Assembly: GCA_009668205.1 (NCBI GenBank) | Contig: WJYM01000004.1 | Location: 62,001 to 126,000, forward strand | Source of the DNA: Enterobacteriaceae bacterium RIT691 | GTDB taxonomy: Bacteria; Pseudomonadota; Gammaproteobacteria; Enterobacterales; Enterobacteriaceae | Direction: 5' to 3' | DNA: 64,000 nucleotides | In this document: positions 18,750 through 26,249 of the stretch, piece after piece | Layout: each line of letters opens with the position of its first letter | How positions within the stretch are numbered: the stretch's first letter is position 1 | Notes under the pieces: generated by a model | Seen by the model: the letters and a program-made list of their open reading frames with translations, nothing else | Database searches by the model: none | Told to the model about the DNA's origin: nothing | Position numbers and translations under genes: made by a program

Positions 18750-20507
18750 ATGACGTTGCCTTTTAAGCCCCATATCCTTGCGCTGATTTGCAGCGCGGGA
18801 TTGTTAGCTGCCTCCGGTACGCTGTATGTGAAGAGCCGCGCCGCCGATACACCGCCTCAGCCTGCACCCGTCGCTCAGCCTGCCACTCCGGCCCAAGCGC
18901 CCGTTGCTCCACCAACCACTGCCGGCGCACAACAGGTTGCCGCGACGTATACGCCTGCGCAAATCGATCAGTGGGTCGCGCCTGTTGCACTTTATCCTGA
19001 CAATTTACTGTCTCAGGTGTTAATGGCCTCGACGTATCCGAGCAATGTCGTACAGGCCGTGCAATGGTCGCAGGATAACCCTTCCATGCAGGGTGACGCT
19101 GCCGTGCAGGCCGTGGCCAATCAGCCATGGGACCCCAGCGTAAAATCACTGGTGGCCTTCCCTGCCCTGCTCTCCTTAATGGGTGAAAATCCCCAGTGGG
19201 TTCAGGATCTGGGTAACGCGTTTTTGGCACAGCCACAGGACGTCATGGATTCGGTACAAAAACTGCGTAATATCGCGCAGCAAACCGGTACGCTGAAATC
19301 GGGTCCGCAACAGAAAGTCACCACCACTGCGGTCGCCGCGCCACCTCCGGCACCGACGGCATCCTCCACGACGTCCACATCGTCAACGTCAACGACCACC
19401 ACTACCACGTCGCCCGCACCGACAACTCAGGTCATCAAGATTGAATCCACTGACCCGAATGTGGTGTATGTGCCAACCTACAATCCGAATACGGTGTATG
19501 GCACCTGGCCGAATACCAGCTATCCGCCGGTCTATTTACCGCCAACCCCAGGTTCGCAGTTCACTAACAGTTTTGTGAACGGTTTCGGCTATAGCCTGGG
19601 TGTGGCAACCACCTACGCCCTGTTCAGCAGCATCGACTGGGATCACGACGACTATCACCATCATGATGATGATTACTACCACGGTGGCGGCGGTTACCAC
19701 GGCGGCAGTAATAACAACATCAACGTTAACGTCAACAATTTCAACCACATTACCGGGCAGCACCTGAACGGCAACAATGCGAACTGGCAGCATAACCCGA
19801 CCTTCCGCAACAACGTGCCGTACCCGAATAACAATGTGTCTGAGCGTTTCCATCAGACCAATGTCGCCGGAGGGTTAAGCGCCACTCAGCATACGGGGGC
19901 GAATCGGGATGGCCAGCGGCAAGCCGCGTTAAATCAATTCCAGCACAGTACCCATAATGGCGCAGCGCCAGGCCTGATTGCGGGCGGCGCGGCGGCGGGC
20001 GGTATTGCAGCGGCGGGTTCACGCGATTCGCAGCGTCAGGCGGCATCGAAACAGCTAAATCAGATTGCCCAGCGTAATAACTATCGCGGTTATGACGGGA
20101 CGGCGGCAAAACAGAAGCTGCAAAATCCAACAGCGGACCAGCAGCAGCGTCGTGATAATGCAAAATCGCATCTGAAAAACCCAACGGCCGATCAGCAACA
20201 GCGCCGTGAAAATGCGAAATCGCACGTGCAGAACCCTACCGCCCAACAGCAACAGCGTCGCGAGCAGGTTCAGCAGCACCACGCTTCCGTGACGCCAGCG
20301 CAAAAGAGCCAGCGTCAGCAGAAGGTACAAAGCGCGCGTGCCAATGCCCTGAGCGGCAACGACAGTCGTTCGCCAAATTGGGAAGCCCAGCGCCAGCGTG
20401 GGGTACAGAGCCAGAAGCTCTCCGGGCTTAGTAGCTCGCAGCGATCGTCAGTACAGCACCATGTGCAGCAGAATGGATCCCACCACATTGAACGGCGTCA
20501 TCGCTAA
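18750..20507 (+). CDS. yacH: DUF3300 envelope protein
   Basis: 585 residues, homologous to E. coli YacH. The start has AGGAGA 5 bases upstream. Residues 1-32 look like a signal or anchor segment, followed by a Pro/Ala-rich linker. Residues about 65-160 form the DUF3300 domain (TYTPAQIDQWVAPVALYPDN). A Ser/Thr run at about 200-225 follows. There is a His/Asp-rich patch at about 297-315 (DHDDYHHHDDDYYH), then an Asn-rich segment. Residues 457-510 are three 18-residue repeats (NPTADQQQRR core). The His/Asp patch suggests metal binding, but this is inference and the function is unknown. It is 9 bases from the DUF2950 gene, with which it probably forms an operon. Confidence 0.85.
   Translation: MTLPFKPHILALICSAGLLAASGTLYVKSRAADTPPQPAPVAQPATPAQAPVAPPTTAGAQQVAATYTPAQIDQWVAPVALYPDNLLSQVLMASTYPSNVVQAVQWSQDNPSMQGDAAVQAVANQPWDPSVKSLVAFPALLSLMGENPQWVQDLGNAFLAQPQDVMDSVQKLRNIAQQTGTLKSGPQQKVTTTAVAAPPPAPTASSTTSTSSTSTTTTTTSPAPTTQVIKIESTDPNVVYVPTYNPNTVYGTWPNTSYPPVYLPPTPGSQFTNSFVNGFGYSLGVATTYALFSSIDWDHDDYHHHDDDYYHGGGGYHGGSNNNINVNVNNFNHITGQHLNGNNANWQHNPTFRNNVPYPNNNVSERFHQTNVAGGLSATQHTGANRDGQRQAALNQFQHSTHNGAAPGLIAGGAAAGGIAAAGSRDSQRQAASKQLNQIAQRNNYRGYDGTAAKQKLQNPTADQQQRRDNAKSHLKNPTADQQQRRENAKSHVQNPTAQQQQRREQVQQHHASVTPAQKSQRQQKVQSARANALSGNDSRSPNWEAQRQRGVQSQKLSGLSSSQRSSVQHHVQQNGSHHIERRHR
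20118..20279 (+). repeat. Three in-frame 54-base tandem repeats within yacH
   Basis: Three consecutive 18-codon units encode LQNPTADQQQRRDNAKSH, LKNPTADQQQRRENAKSH and VQNPTAQQQQRREQVQQH. The number of units could vary among strains. Confidence 0.8.
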
Positions 20508-20516
20508 GGAGTAACC

Positions 20517-21311
20517 GTGAAAAAACTGATTATCTCCGGCTGTCTGGTGCTGTTTGCCCTGCCAGCACTGGCTCAACAGCACTTCGCAACCCCCGAAAAG
20601 GCCGCGACGGCGTTTGCAGATGCGCTCAGCCAACAGAATGAGTCAGTCATGACCAATATTCTGGGTGACGACTGGCGCCAGTACCTGCCGCCAGAAGGGG
20701 CTGACCCGGAAGCCGTCGCCCGTTTTCTGCGTGACTGGAAGATAAGCCACCACATTGTTGAACAGGGCAATACTGCCTGGATCAACGTGGGGCGCGAAAA
20801 CTGGCAGTTGCCGATACCGGCCGTGAAAACGGCGGAAGGCTGGCACTTCGATATGGCTCAGGCGGCGGATGAAATTCACGTCCGTGAAATTGGTCGTAAC
20901 GAACTGGCGGCTATTCAGGCGATGCATGCCTACGTCGATGCCCAACATGATTACTTCCAGCGCTTCCAGCACTACGCGCCGAAACTGATCAGCAGCGAAG
21001 GACAAAAAGACGGGCTTTACTGGCCGACCCAGCCGGGTGAAGATCCAAGCCCGTTAGGTCCGGCCTACAGCCCGGAAGTGCCGGGAATGGGCTATCATGG
21101 CTACCGTTTCCGCATCATTCCTGACAAAGACCAAAACGGCTTTGCGATGATTGCCTGGCCGGTGACATTCGGCGACACAGGGATCATGAGCTTTATGATC
21201 AACCAGGACGATAACGTGTATCAGTCCAACCTCGGCAACACGTCTGAGCTAAAAGCCCAGGCCATTGCGCAGTTCGCGCCAGAAAAACCCTGGCAGGAAA
21301 TCACGCAATAA
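20517..21311 (+). CDS. DUF2950 secreted protein
   Basis: 264 residues with a clear signal peptide (MKKLIISGCLVLFALPALA, then QQHFATPEKAATAF). A GTG start lies 5 bases after AAGGAG. The body matches the DUF2950 pattern: FATPEKAATAFADAL at the N-terminus, LPPEGADPEAVARFLRDW, and the C-terminal GYHGYRFRIIPDKDQNGFAMIAWP. DUF3300 and DUF2950 genes often occur as pairs, as here with yacH. The function is unknown; a periplasmic location is inferred. A strong terminator follows, so the pair is a closed transcription unit. I know of no equivalent at this position in E. coli K-12. Confidence 0.8.
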   Translation: MKKLIISGCLVLFALPALAQQHFATPEKAATAFADALSQQNESVMTNILGDDWRQYLPPEGADPEAVARFLRDWKISHHIVEQGNTAWINVGRENWQLPIPAVKTAEGWHFDMAQAADEIHVREIGRNELAAIQAMHAYVDAQHDYFQRFQHYAPKLISSEGQKDGLYWPTQPGEDPSPLGPAYSPEVPGMGYHGYRFRIIPDKDQNGFAMIAWPVTFGDTGIMSFMINQDDNVYQSNLGNTSELKAQAIAQFAPEKPWQEITQ

Positions 21312-21319
21312 CGTCTGAC

Positions 21320-21350
21320 AAGGGTTCACCGCAGGGTGAACCCTTTTTCT
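21320..21350 (+). terminator. Intrinsic terminator of the yacH-DUF2950 unit
   Basis: An 11-bp stem AAGGGTTCACC / GGTGAACCCTT with a 4-base GCAG loop ends in TTTTTCTTT, 8 bases after the stop. Confidence 0.9.
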
Positions 21351-21462
21351 TTCCTGCGTCAATTGCGTGACCAAACGCACATTTTTTTCCTCCCTGCGCA
21401 AGCCCTTTCCTGCAGTGTGATACTAGTACCTCCCATTACAGGGTGGATCCACTGGGTAGGGA

Positions 21463-22767
21463 ATGACAACGAAACGCGCTTTTGTCCTGCGCAGCATACT
21501 GACCTGGCTTGCCGTCACGCTGCTTTGCAGTGCGATACTCTATGCCGAGCAAATTCGCCGACAGTACTGGCAATGCGATCGGGCGTTCAACCAACTTTTC
21601 AGCACGCTCAGCACCGCATTAACGCAAAATGAGTCGGTGATCCCGATCCTCAACGGCGATGAGGATCTGGCCCTGTTACGGCAAAAATTCCCGCAAATTC
21701 AGGCGCTGGAAAAAACCCTCAACCGCCCGCTGGATTCAGCACGGGTAGAGCACTTTTCTGACGCGACGTACTGGCTGTATAACCCCTATCGCCAGATCAG
21801 AGTGAAGATCTCGCTTAAGCCGTTGCTGGGATCCCCTGCGCATTTTTCTCAGGTGGAATTACAGAATCACGACACACCGCTGCCGGGGCTGTATCGCTGG
21901 GGCTGGAAACGCCAGTTCCCACAGCATTTTCAGCCCTTTACCCTGCAGGCAGGTGCGGATCCGGACTGGGCGAACGTCAGCCTGCTCCCGCATTGGCTGC
22001 TGGCAGCAGGCTCGGCGATGGTGGTGGCCATGGGCAGCCTGCTGCTCTGGTTTCGCAGGCAACAGCGCAAAGACCGACAGCGTGCCAATTACTACCAGCA
22101 TGCGCGGCTGAACACGCTGGGAGAAATGGCGGCGGGCGTAGTACATGAAATCAATCAGCCGCTGATGGCCACGCAGATGTGGCTTGAAGGCGGCTTACGT
22201 CAGCTGAAAAATGGACATTCAGAGCCTGCACAGCAGGCCATACGTTCAGCGCTGACACAGACGCAACGAATAAGTAACTTACTGACGCGCTTTCGCGCTC
22301 ACCTCTCCCAGGAGGAAGTCGCCATGACCCACGTGAATCTGGCGCATAGCTGGCAGCGGGTCGGCGATCTGCTGGAGCACGAACCAGGATCCAAACAGAT
22401 ACGCATCACCCACGCGCTGACCGCGGTGCAAATCCTGGCAGATCCCCTTTGGCTGGAGCAGGTGCTGCATAATCTGTTAAGCAACGCGATTCAGGCTCAG
22501 CAACACAATGAGAAGGGTTGGGTACACATCACCAGTGAAACCGATGGCGAAAAGGTCAAAGTCACGCTGACCGACGGCGGGCCGGGGTTCAGCCCGCAAG
22601 CGCTGCAGCACGCGTTAATGCCGCTGTTCAGCGAACGCGAAGGGGGATTGGGACTGGGGCTGACGTTAACGGAGTCGCTCATGACCCGCATGAACGGTAC
22701 GCTGCGGCTGGCAAACTCACCGCAGGGCGGTGCGGAAATCAATCTGTGGTTTAGCAAAGGAGAGTAG
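21463..22767 (+). CDS. Membrane sensor histidine kinase (DctB-like)
   Basis: 434 residues. Two membrane spans (about 9-27 and 177-197) enclose a periplasmic sensor region of about 150 residues that I do not recognise. The cytoplasmic kinase core has the H-box GVVHEINQPL with His228, the N-box LHNLLSNAIQA with Asn341, G1 DGGPGF (371-376) and G2 GGLGLGL (394-400). The HEINQPL H-box is of the DctB / FixL-like HPK4 class. It is followed after 6 bases by its FixJ-family response regulator. The ribosome site is weak. The ligand is unknown; the HbpS-like secreted protein two genes downstream is a candidate accessory sensor. Confidence 0.88.
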   Translation: MTTKRAFVLRSILTWLAVTLLCSAILYAEQIRRQYWQCDRAFNQLFSTLSTALTQNESVIPILNGDEDLALLRQKFPQIQALEKTLNRPLDSARVEHFSDATYWLYNPYRQIRVKISLKPLLGSPAHFSQVELQNHDTPLPGLYRWGWKRQFPQHFQPFTLQAGADPDWANVSLLPHWLLAAGSAMVVAMGSLLLWFRRQQRKDRQRANYYQHARLNTLGEMAAGVVHEINQPLMATQMWLEGGLRQLKNGHSEPAQQAIRSALTQTQRISNLLTRFRAHLSQEEVAMTHVNLAHSWQRVGDLLEHEPGSKQIRITHALTAVQILADPLWLEQVLHNLLSNAIQAQQHNEKGWVHITSETDGEKVKVTLTDGGPGFSPQALQHALMPLFSEREGGLGLGLTLTESLMTRMNGTLRLANSPQGGAEINLWFSKGE

Positions 22768-22773
22768 GCGGTA

Positions 22774-23385
22774 ATGGAAAAGAGCCTGTATATCATCGAT
22801 GACGACGCGTCGATTCGCGAATCGCTGTCGTTCCTGTTCTCCACGCTGAACCTGCCCGTGCAAAGCTTTACCTCGGCAGATGCCTTCAGTGCCGCGGGGC
22901 TACCCGCACACGTGCTGACGGGCTGTCTGCTGCTCGATATGCGCATGCCTGGCGAAAGCGGGCTGAGTTGGTTTGAGCGCAACAGCACCACCTACCCGCT
23001 TCTGCCCGTGGTGATGATGACCGGGCATGGCTCGATTGATGCCTGTCGTCGGGCATTTCGCCACGGCGTTTTCGAATTTTTCACCAAACCGCTGGATGCC
23101 GACAGGCTGATCGAAACCGTCCATTCCGCGTTTGCAGAAAGTGAAACCCGCCTGCAGGACTGGCAGGAACAATGCCGCGTCCGGCAGCTTTTCGGGCTGC
23201 TCACGCCGCGCGAAACGGAAGTCCTGCGGGAGCTAATGACCGGAGCCAGCAATAAAGAAGTGGCCACGCGGATGGGGCTATCCACCCGAACCGTGGAAGC
23301 GCACCGGGCGGCTATCTTTAGCAAACTGGGAGTCAGCAGCCTGGTTCAGGCCGTGCGCGAACATGACAAACTGAACTCCGTATAA
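22774..23385 (+). CDS. FixJ/NarL-type response regulator
   Basis: 203 residues. The receiver domain has acidic pocket residues Asp10 and Asp11, the phosphoacceptor Asp55 in LLLDMRMPG, and the conserved Lys105 in FFTKPLDAD. The output domain at about 140-190 is a LuxR-type HTH (LTPRETEVLRELMTGASNKE, then VATRMGLSTRTVEAHRAAIF). The short acidic linker and MPG after Asp55 are typical of the FixJ/TtrR/TodT group. It lies 6 bases after the kinase gene, so the pair is an operon. Target genes are not known; the adjacent HbpS-like gene is the obvious first candidate. Confidence 0.9.
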   Translation: MEKSLYIIDDDASIRESLSFLFSTLNLPVQSFTSADAFSAAGLPAHVLTGCLLLDMRMPGESGLSWFERNSTTYPLLPVVMMTGHGSIDACRRAFRHGVFEFFTKPLDADRLIETVHSAFAESETRLQDWQEQCRVRQLFGLLTPRETEVLRELMTGASNKEVATRMGLSTRTVEAHRAAIFSKLGVSSLVQAVREHDKLNSV

Positions 23386-23473
23386 ATACCAGGAAAGCTG
23401 CGTATTCCCCCGAATTTTTCTTCCGTCGTTCTGTTGTTAGCATCACTTTACAGACGACAAAGAGGAATTCGCC

Positions 23474-23953
23474 ATGAAAGCACTGCTCATCTCCGCCGCC
23501 CTGTTTACCGGCCTGCTCACTGCTGGTGTACAGGCAGAAACGTTAAGCCAGAAAACGCTCTCTCTGACCCAGGCCAATAACCTGGCGCAGGAAGCCGTTA
23601 AAGCCTGCCTGGCTAAAAATTATCAAGTCTCCGTGACCGTTGTCGATCGCGCAGGCGTCGTCAAAGCCGTACAGCGCACGGATAACGCCGGGCCTCACAC
23701 CGTTAAAGCCAGCGAAATGAAAGCCTGGACGGCACTGAGCATGAAGAATGCCAGCGGCAAAGTGATGGAAGCAGCACAAAGCAATGCGGGGGCACAAAAC
23801 CTGAAAGATATTCCGGGTCTGCTGCTGCTGGCGGGCGGACTGCCGGTGAAAGACGGTAATGACGTGATTGGCGCAATTGGCATCGGCGGAGCGCCGGGGG
23901 GAAATCTGGATGAGGCCTGCGCTCAGGCAGCGCTGGATAACGTTAAGCTGTAA
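23474..23953 (+). CDS. HbpS/GlcG-family secreted protein
   Basis: 159 residues with a signal peptide (cleavage likely after GVQA at residue 21) and an AGAGGA ribosome site. The mature part is a single DUF336 / GlcG-HbpS domain: LTLAQA-like LSLTQANNLAQEAVKACLAK, VTVVDRAGVVKAVQR, the PGLLLLAGGLPVKDG segment and GAIGIGGAPGGNLDEACAQA. Members of this family bind heme or other small cofactors; in Streptomyces, HbpS modulates the SenS-SenR two-component system. Here the gene lies 88 bases after a two-component operon and ends at a strong terminator. A heme or redox sensory role is inference from that parallel. Confidence 0.82.
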   Translation: MKALLISAALFTGLLTAGVQAETLSQKTLSLTQANNLAQEAVKACLAKNYQVSVTVVDRAGVVKAVQRTDNAGPHTVKASEMKAWTALSMKNASGKVMEAAQSNAGAQNLKDIPGLLLLAGGLPVKDGNDVIGAIGIGGAPGGNLDEACAQAALDNVKL

Positions 23954-23975
23954 CAGACAGCCGGATTAAAACATT

Positions 23976-24013
23976 AAGCAGAAGAATGGTCATGCATTCT
24001 TCTGCTTTACTTT
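23976..24013. terminator. Strong bidirectional terminator
   Basis: A 13-bp perfect stem AAGCAGAAGAATG / CATTCTTCTGCTT with a 6-base loop lies between the HbpS-like gene and the convergent small gene. T-rich sequence flanks both sides (TACTTT on plus, AATGTTTTAAT on minus). Confidence 0.8.
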
Positions 24014-24026
24014 GCCTGTCAGAAAC

Positions 24027-24311
24027 TTATCCCTGATGCGGCATCAGTGCTGGCTGAGCAACAACAGCAGGCTTCGTGCTGGACAGCGACTGCTCATCCG
24101 ATTTGATGCTGCCAGAATTCATCGCCCAAACGCCTTCCTGAGTCTTGGTAATAGCCTGATGCTGAGCATTCAGATTCTGGCCCATCGCAGCAATGTGCGT
24201 GGTTTCAGTACCACCACTGTTGTCTGCCCATGGCACCACCGGATCGTCAGCCAGTGCGAAACCAGAAATCAGTGTAGAAGCCAGAACGGCGGTAGTCAGA
24301 AGGGTTTTCAT
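24027..24311 (-). CDS. Small secreted protein of unknown function
   Basis: 94 residues from the ATG at 24311, which follows GAGGTG by 4 bases. A good signal peptide is visible (MKTLLTTAVLASTLISGFALA, cleaved before DDPVVPWADN). The mature 73 residues are polar, lack Cys, and contain no motif I recognise; the C-terminus is Pro/Ala-rich. It sits alone between two convergent terminators, downstream of lpd. The AT-rich upstream region contains an imperfect inverted repeat (AATAATGATAACGC and GCGCGTTATTATT, about 24325-24362). It may be a stress-induced periplasmic protein, but nothing in the sequence proves this. Confidence 0.7.
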   Translation of the reverse strand: MKTLLTTAVLASTLISGFALADDPVVPWADNSGGTETTHIAAMGQNLNAQHQAITKTQEGVWAMNSGSIKSDEQSLSSTKPAVVAQPALMPHQG

Positions 24312-24458
24312 GGTGCACCTCAATATAATGATAACGCTATTAGTTTAGCGCGTTATTATTTTCAAAATGATGACGAGGTGTGTAGGGATATTGCAAGGAA
24401 ACATTTTAAAATAAACAACTTACCGCTTCGTCAACGCTGCCGTGCATCACAGCGGACA

Positions 24459-24483
24459 TAAAAAAAGCGGCCATCGGCCGCTT
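24459..24483 (-). terminator. Intrinsic terminator of lpd
   Basis: An 8-bp stem AAGCGGCC / GGCCGCTT with a 3-base loop, followed on the minus strand by a run of T, 17 bases after the lpd stop. Confidence 0.9.
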
Positions 24484-24499
24484 GATACATAATGAAAAC

Positions 24500-25924
24500 T
24501 TATTTTTTCTTCGCTTTCGCATTCGGCAGGTCGGTGATGCTACCTTCGAACACTTCGGCTGCCAGGCCCACGGACTCGTGCAGAGTTGGGTGAGCGTGAA
24601 TGGTCAGCGCGATGTCTTCTGCATCACAGCCCATCTCGATTGCCAGACCGATTTCACCCAGCAGCTCGCCGCCGTTGGTGCCGACAATCGCACCACCGAT
24701 CACACGGTGAGTCTCTTTGTCGAAGATAAGCTTGGTCACACCGTCAGCACAGTCGGAAGCGATAGCACGGCCAGACGCTGCCCACGGGAAGGTGGCGGTT
24801 TCGTAGCTGATGCCTTTCTCTTTCGCTTCTTTCTCTGTCAGACCGACCCAGGCAACTTCTGGCTCAGTGTAGGCGATAGATGGGATCACTTTCGGATCGA
24901 AGTAGTGCTTCATGCCGGAAATAACTTCTGCGGCCACGTGACCTTCGTGAACACCTTTGTGTGCCAGCATTGGCTGACCGACGATATCGCCGATAGCAAA
25001 GATGTGCGGCACGTTGGTGCGCAGCTGCTTGTCAACGCGGATAAAGCCACGGTCGTCCACTTCCACGCCAGCTTTGCCCGCGTCGAGGTTTTTACCGTTC
25101 GGTACACGACCGATAGCGACCAGCACTGCGTCGTAACGCTGCGCTTCAGCCGGAGCTTTTTTGCCTTCCATGGAAACGTAGATACCGTCTTCTTTCGCTT
25201 CAACGGCAGTCACTTTGGTTTCCAGCATCAGGTTGAATTTCTTGCTGATGCGTTTGGTGAAGACTTTCACGATGTCTTTATCGGCAGCCGGGATAACCTG
25301 GTCGAACATTTCAACCACGTCAATCTCTGAACCCAGCGCATGGTATACGGTACCCATTTCCAGACCGATGATACCACCGCCCATTACCAGCAGGCGTTTA
25401 GGAACAGTTTTCAGCTCCAGCGCATCGGTGGAATCCCACACGCGTGGATCTTCATGTGGAATAAACGGCAGTTCGATCGGACGGGAACCCGCCGCGATGA
25501 TCGCGTTGTCGAAGTTGATCACGGTTTTGCCGTTCTCGCCTTCCACTTCCAGGGTGTTAGCCCCGGTGAATTTACCCAGACCGTTGACCACTTTGACCTT
25601 ACGGCCTTTCGCCATACCGGCCAGACCACCGGTCAGCTGAGTGATCACTTTCTCTTTCCAGGTACGAATCTTGTCGATATCGGTTTTCGGCTCACCGAAG
25701 ACGATACCGTGTTCCGCCAGCGCTTTGGCTTCTTCGATAACTTTGGCTACGTGCAGCAGCGCTTTAGAAGGGATACAGCCGACGTTCAGACAAACACCAC
25801 CGAGGGTGCTGTAACGCTCGACGATGACGGTTTCCAGACCTAAATCAGCGCAACGGAAGGCAGCGGAGTAGCCTGCCGGGCCTGCCCCAAGTACCACGAC
25901 TTGAGTTTTGATTTCAGTACTCAT
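24500..25924 (-). CDS. lpd: Dihydrolipoamide dehydrogenase (E3)
   Basis: 474 residues from the second of two adjacent ATG codons, which is 6 bases after GAGGTC and matches the E. coli start (MSTEIKTQVV). It is an FAD-dependent disulfide reductase that reoxidises lipoyl groups of the pyruvate and 2-oxoglutarate dehydrogenase complexes and the glycine cleavage system. Visible features are the FAD site VLGAGPAGYSAAF, the redox pair Cys45-Cys50 in GGVCLNVGC, the NAD site MGGGIIGLEMG, and the active-site HAHPTLHES near the C-terminus. It is separated from aceF by a terminator and an ERIC element, so it probably also has its own promoter. Confidence 0.98.
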   Translation of the reverse strand: MSTEIKTQVVVLGAGPAGYSAAFRCADLGLETVIVERYSTLGGVCLNVGCIPSKALLHVAKVIEEAKALAEHGIVFGEPKTDIDKIRTWKEKVITQLTGGLAGMAKGRKVKVVNGLGKFTGANTLEVEGENGKTVINFDNAIIAAGSRPIELPFIPHEDPRVWDSTDALELKTVPKRLLVMGGGIIGLEMGTVYHALGSEIDVVEMFDQVIPAADKDIVKVFTKRISKKFNLMLETKVTAVEAKEDGIYVSMEGKKAPAEAQRYDAVLVAIGRVPNGKNLDAGKAGVEVDDRGFIRVDKQLRTNVPHIFAIGDIVGQPMLAHKGVHEGHVAAEVISGMKHYFDPKVIPSIAYTEPEVAWVGLTEKEAKEKGISYETATFPWAASGRAIASDCADGVTKLIFDKETHRVIGGAIVGTNGGELLGEIGLAIEMGCDAEDIALTIHAHPTLHESVGLAAEVFEGSITDLPNAKAKKK

Positions 25925-25954
25925 CATGACCTCTATAATTTTTTATCCGGCGGT

Positions 25955-26080
25955 CCTACCCGTCGTCTTTCAGGCTGCAGGTGCGTTGGTTTCACGCCCT
26001 CACCCCAGTCACTTACTTCAGTAAGCTCCTGGGGACTCTGGCGCTTGCCGCCTTGCTGCAACCAGAAATCCATAGGGTAT
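25955..26080. repeat. ERIC (IRU) intergenic repeat
   Basis: The core CTCACCCCAGTCACTTACTT and the following GTAAGCTCCTGGGGA match the two best-known ERIC segments, and CTTGCCGCCTTGCTGCAACC matches the 3' part. The ends TACCC (25957) and GGGTA (26079) are inverted. The span is close to the full-length 127-base element. It lies between the aceF terminator and lpd. Confidence 0.9.
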
Positions 26081-26220
26081 TGTTTTTCATTAATGCCCAA
26101 AAGCTGCCGGGATGTTCTATCCGTTCGTATTTTACAAAATTGTTAACAAATTTGAAACAACAAACGGCAACCGAATTCTCTGTACCGGTAACCTAATAAA
26201 ACATAATGAGATTACCAGAA

Positions 26221-26246
26221 AAAAGCCGGCCGATTGGCCGGCTTTT
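26221..26246 (-). terminator. Intrinsic terminator between aceF and lpd
   Basis: An 11-bp stem AAAAGCCGGCC / GGCCGGCTTTT with a GATT loop, followed by further T on the minus strand. It starts 3 bases after the aceF stop and should reduce read-through into lpd. Confidence 0.85.
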
Positions 26247-26249
26247 CGA

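Noticed and set aside
20118-20279. Short tandem repeats considered as a CRISPR-like array
   Set aside because: The repeats are contiguous, in frame and encode repeated peptides in yacH; there are no spacers.
24482-25330. 282-codon frame antisense to lpd
   Set aside because: Explained by lpd codon bias; the translation is Phe/His-rich and unlike a real protein.
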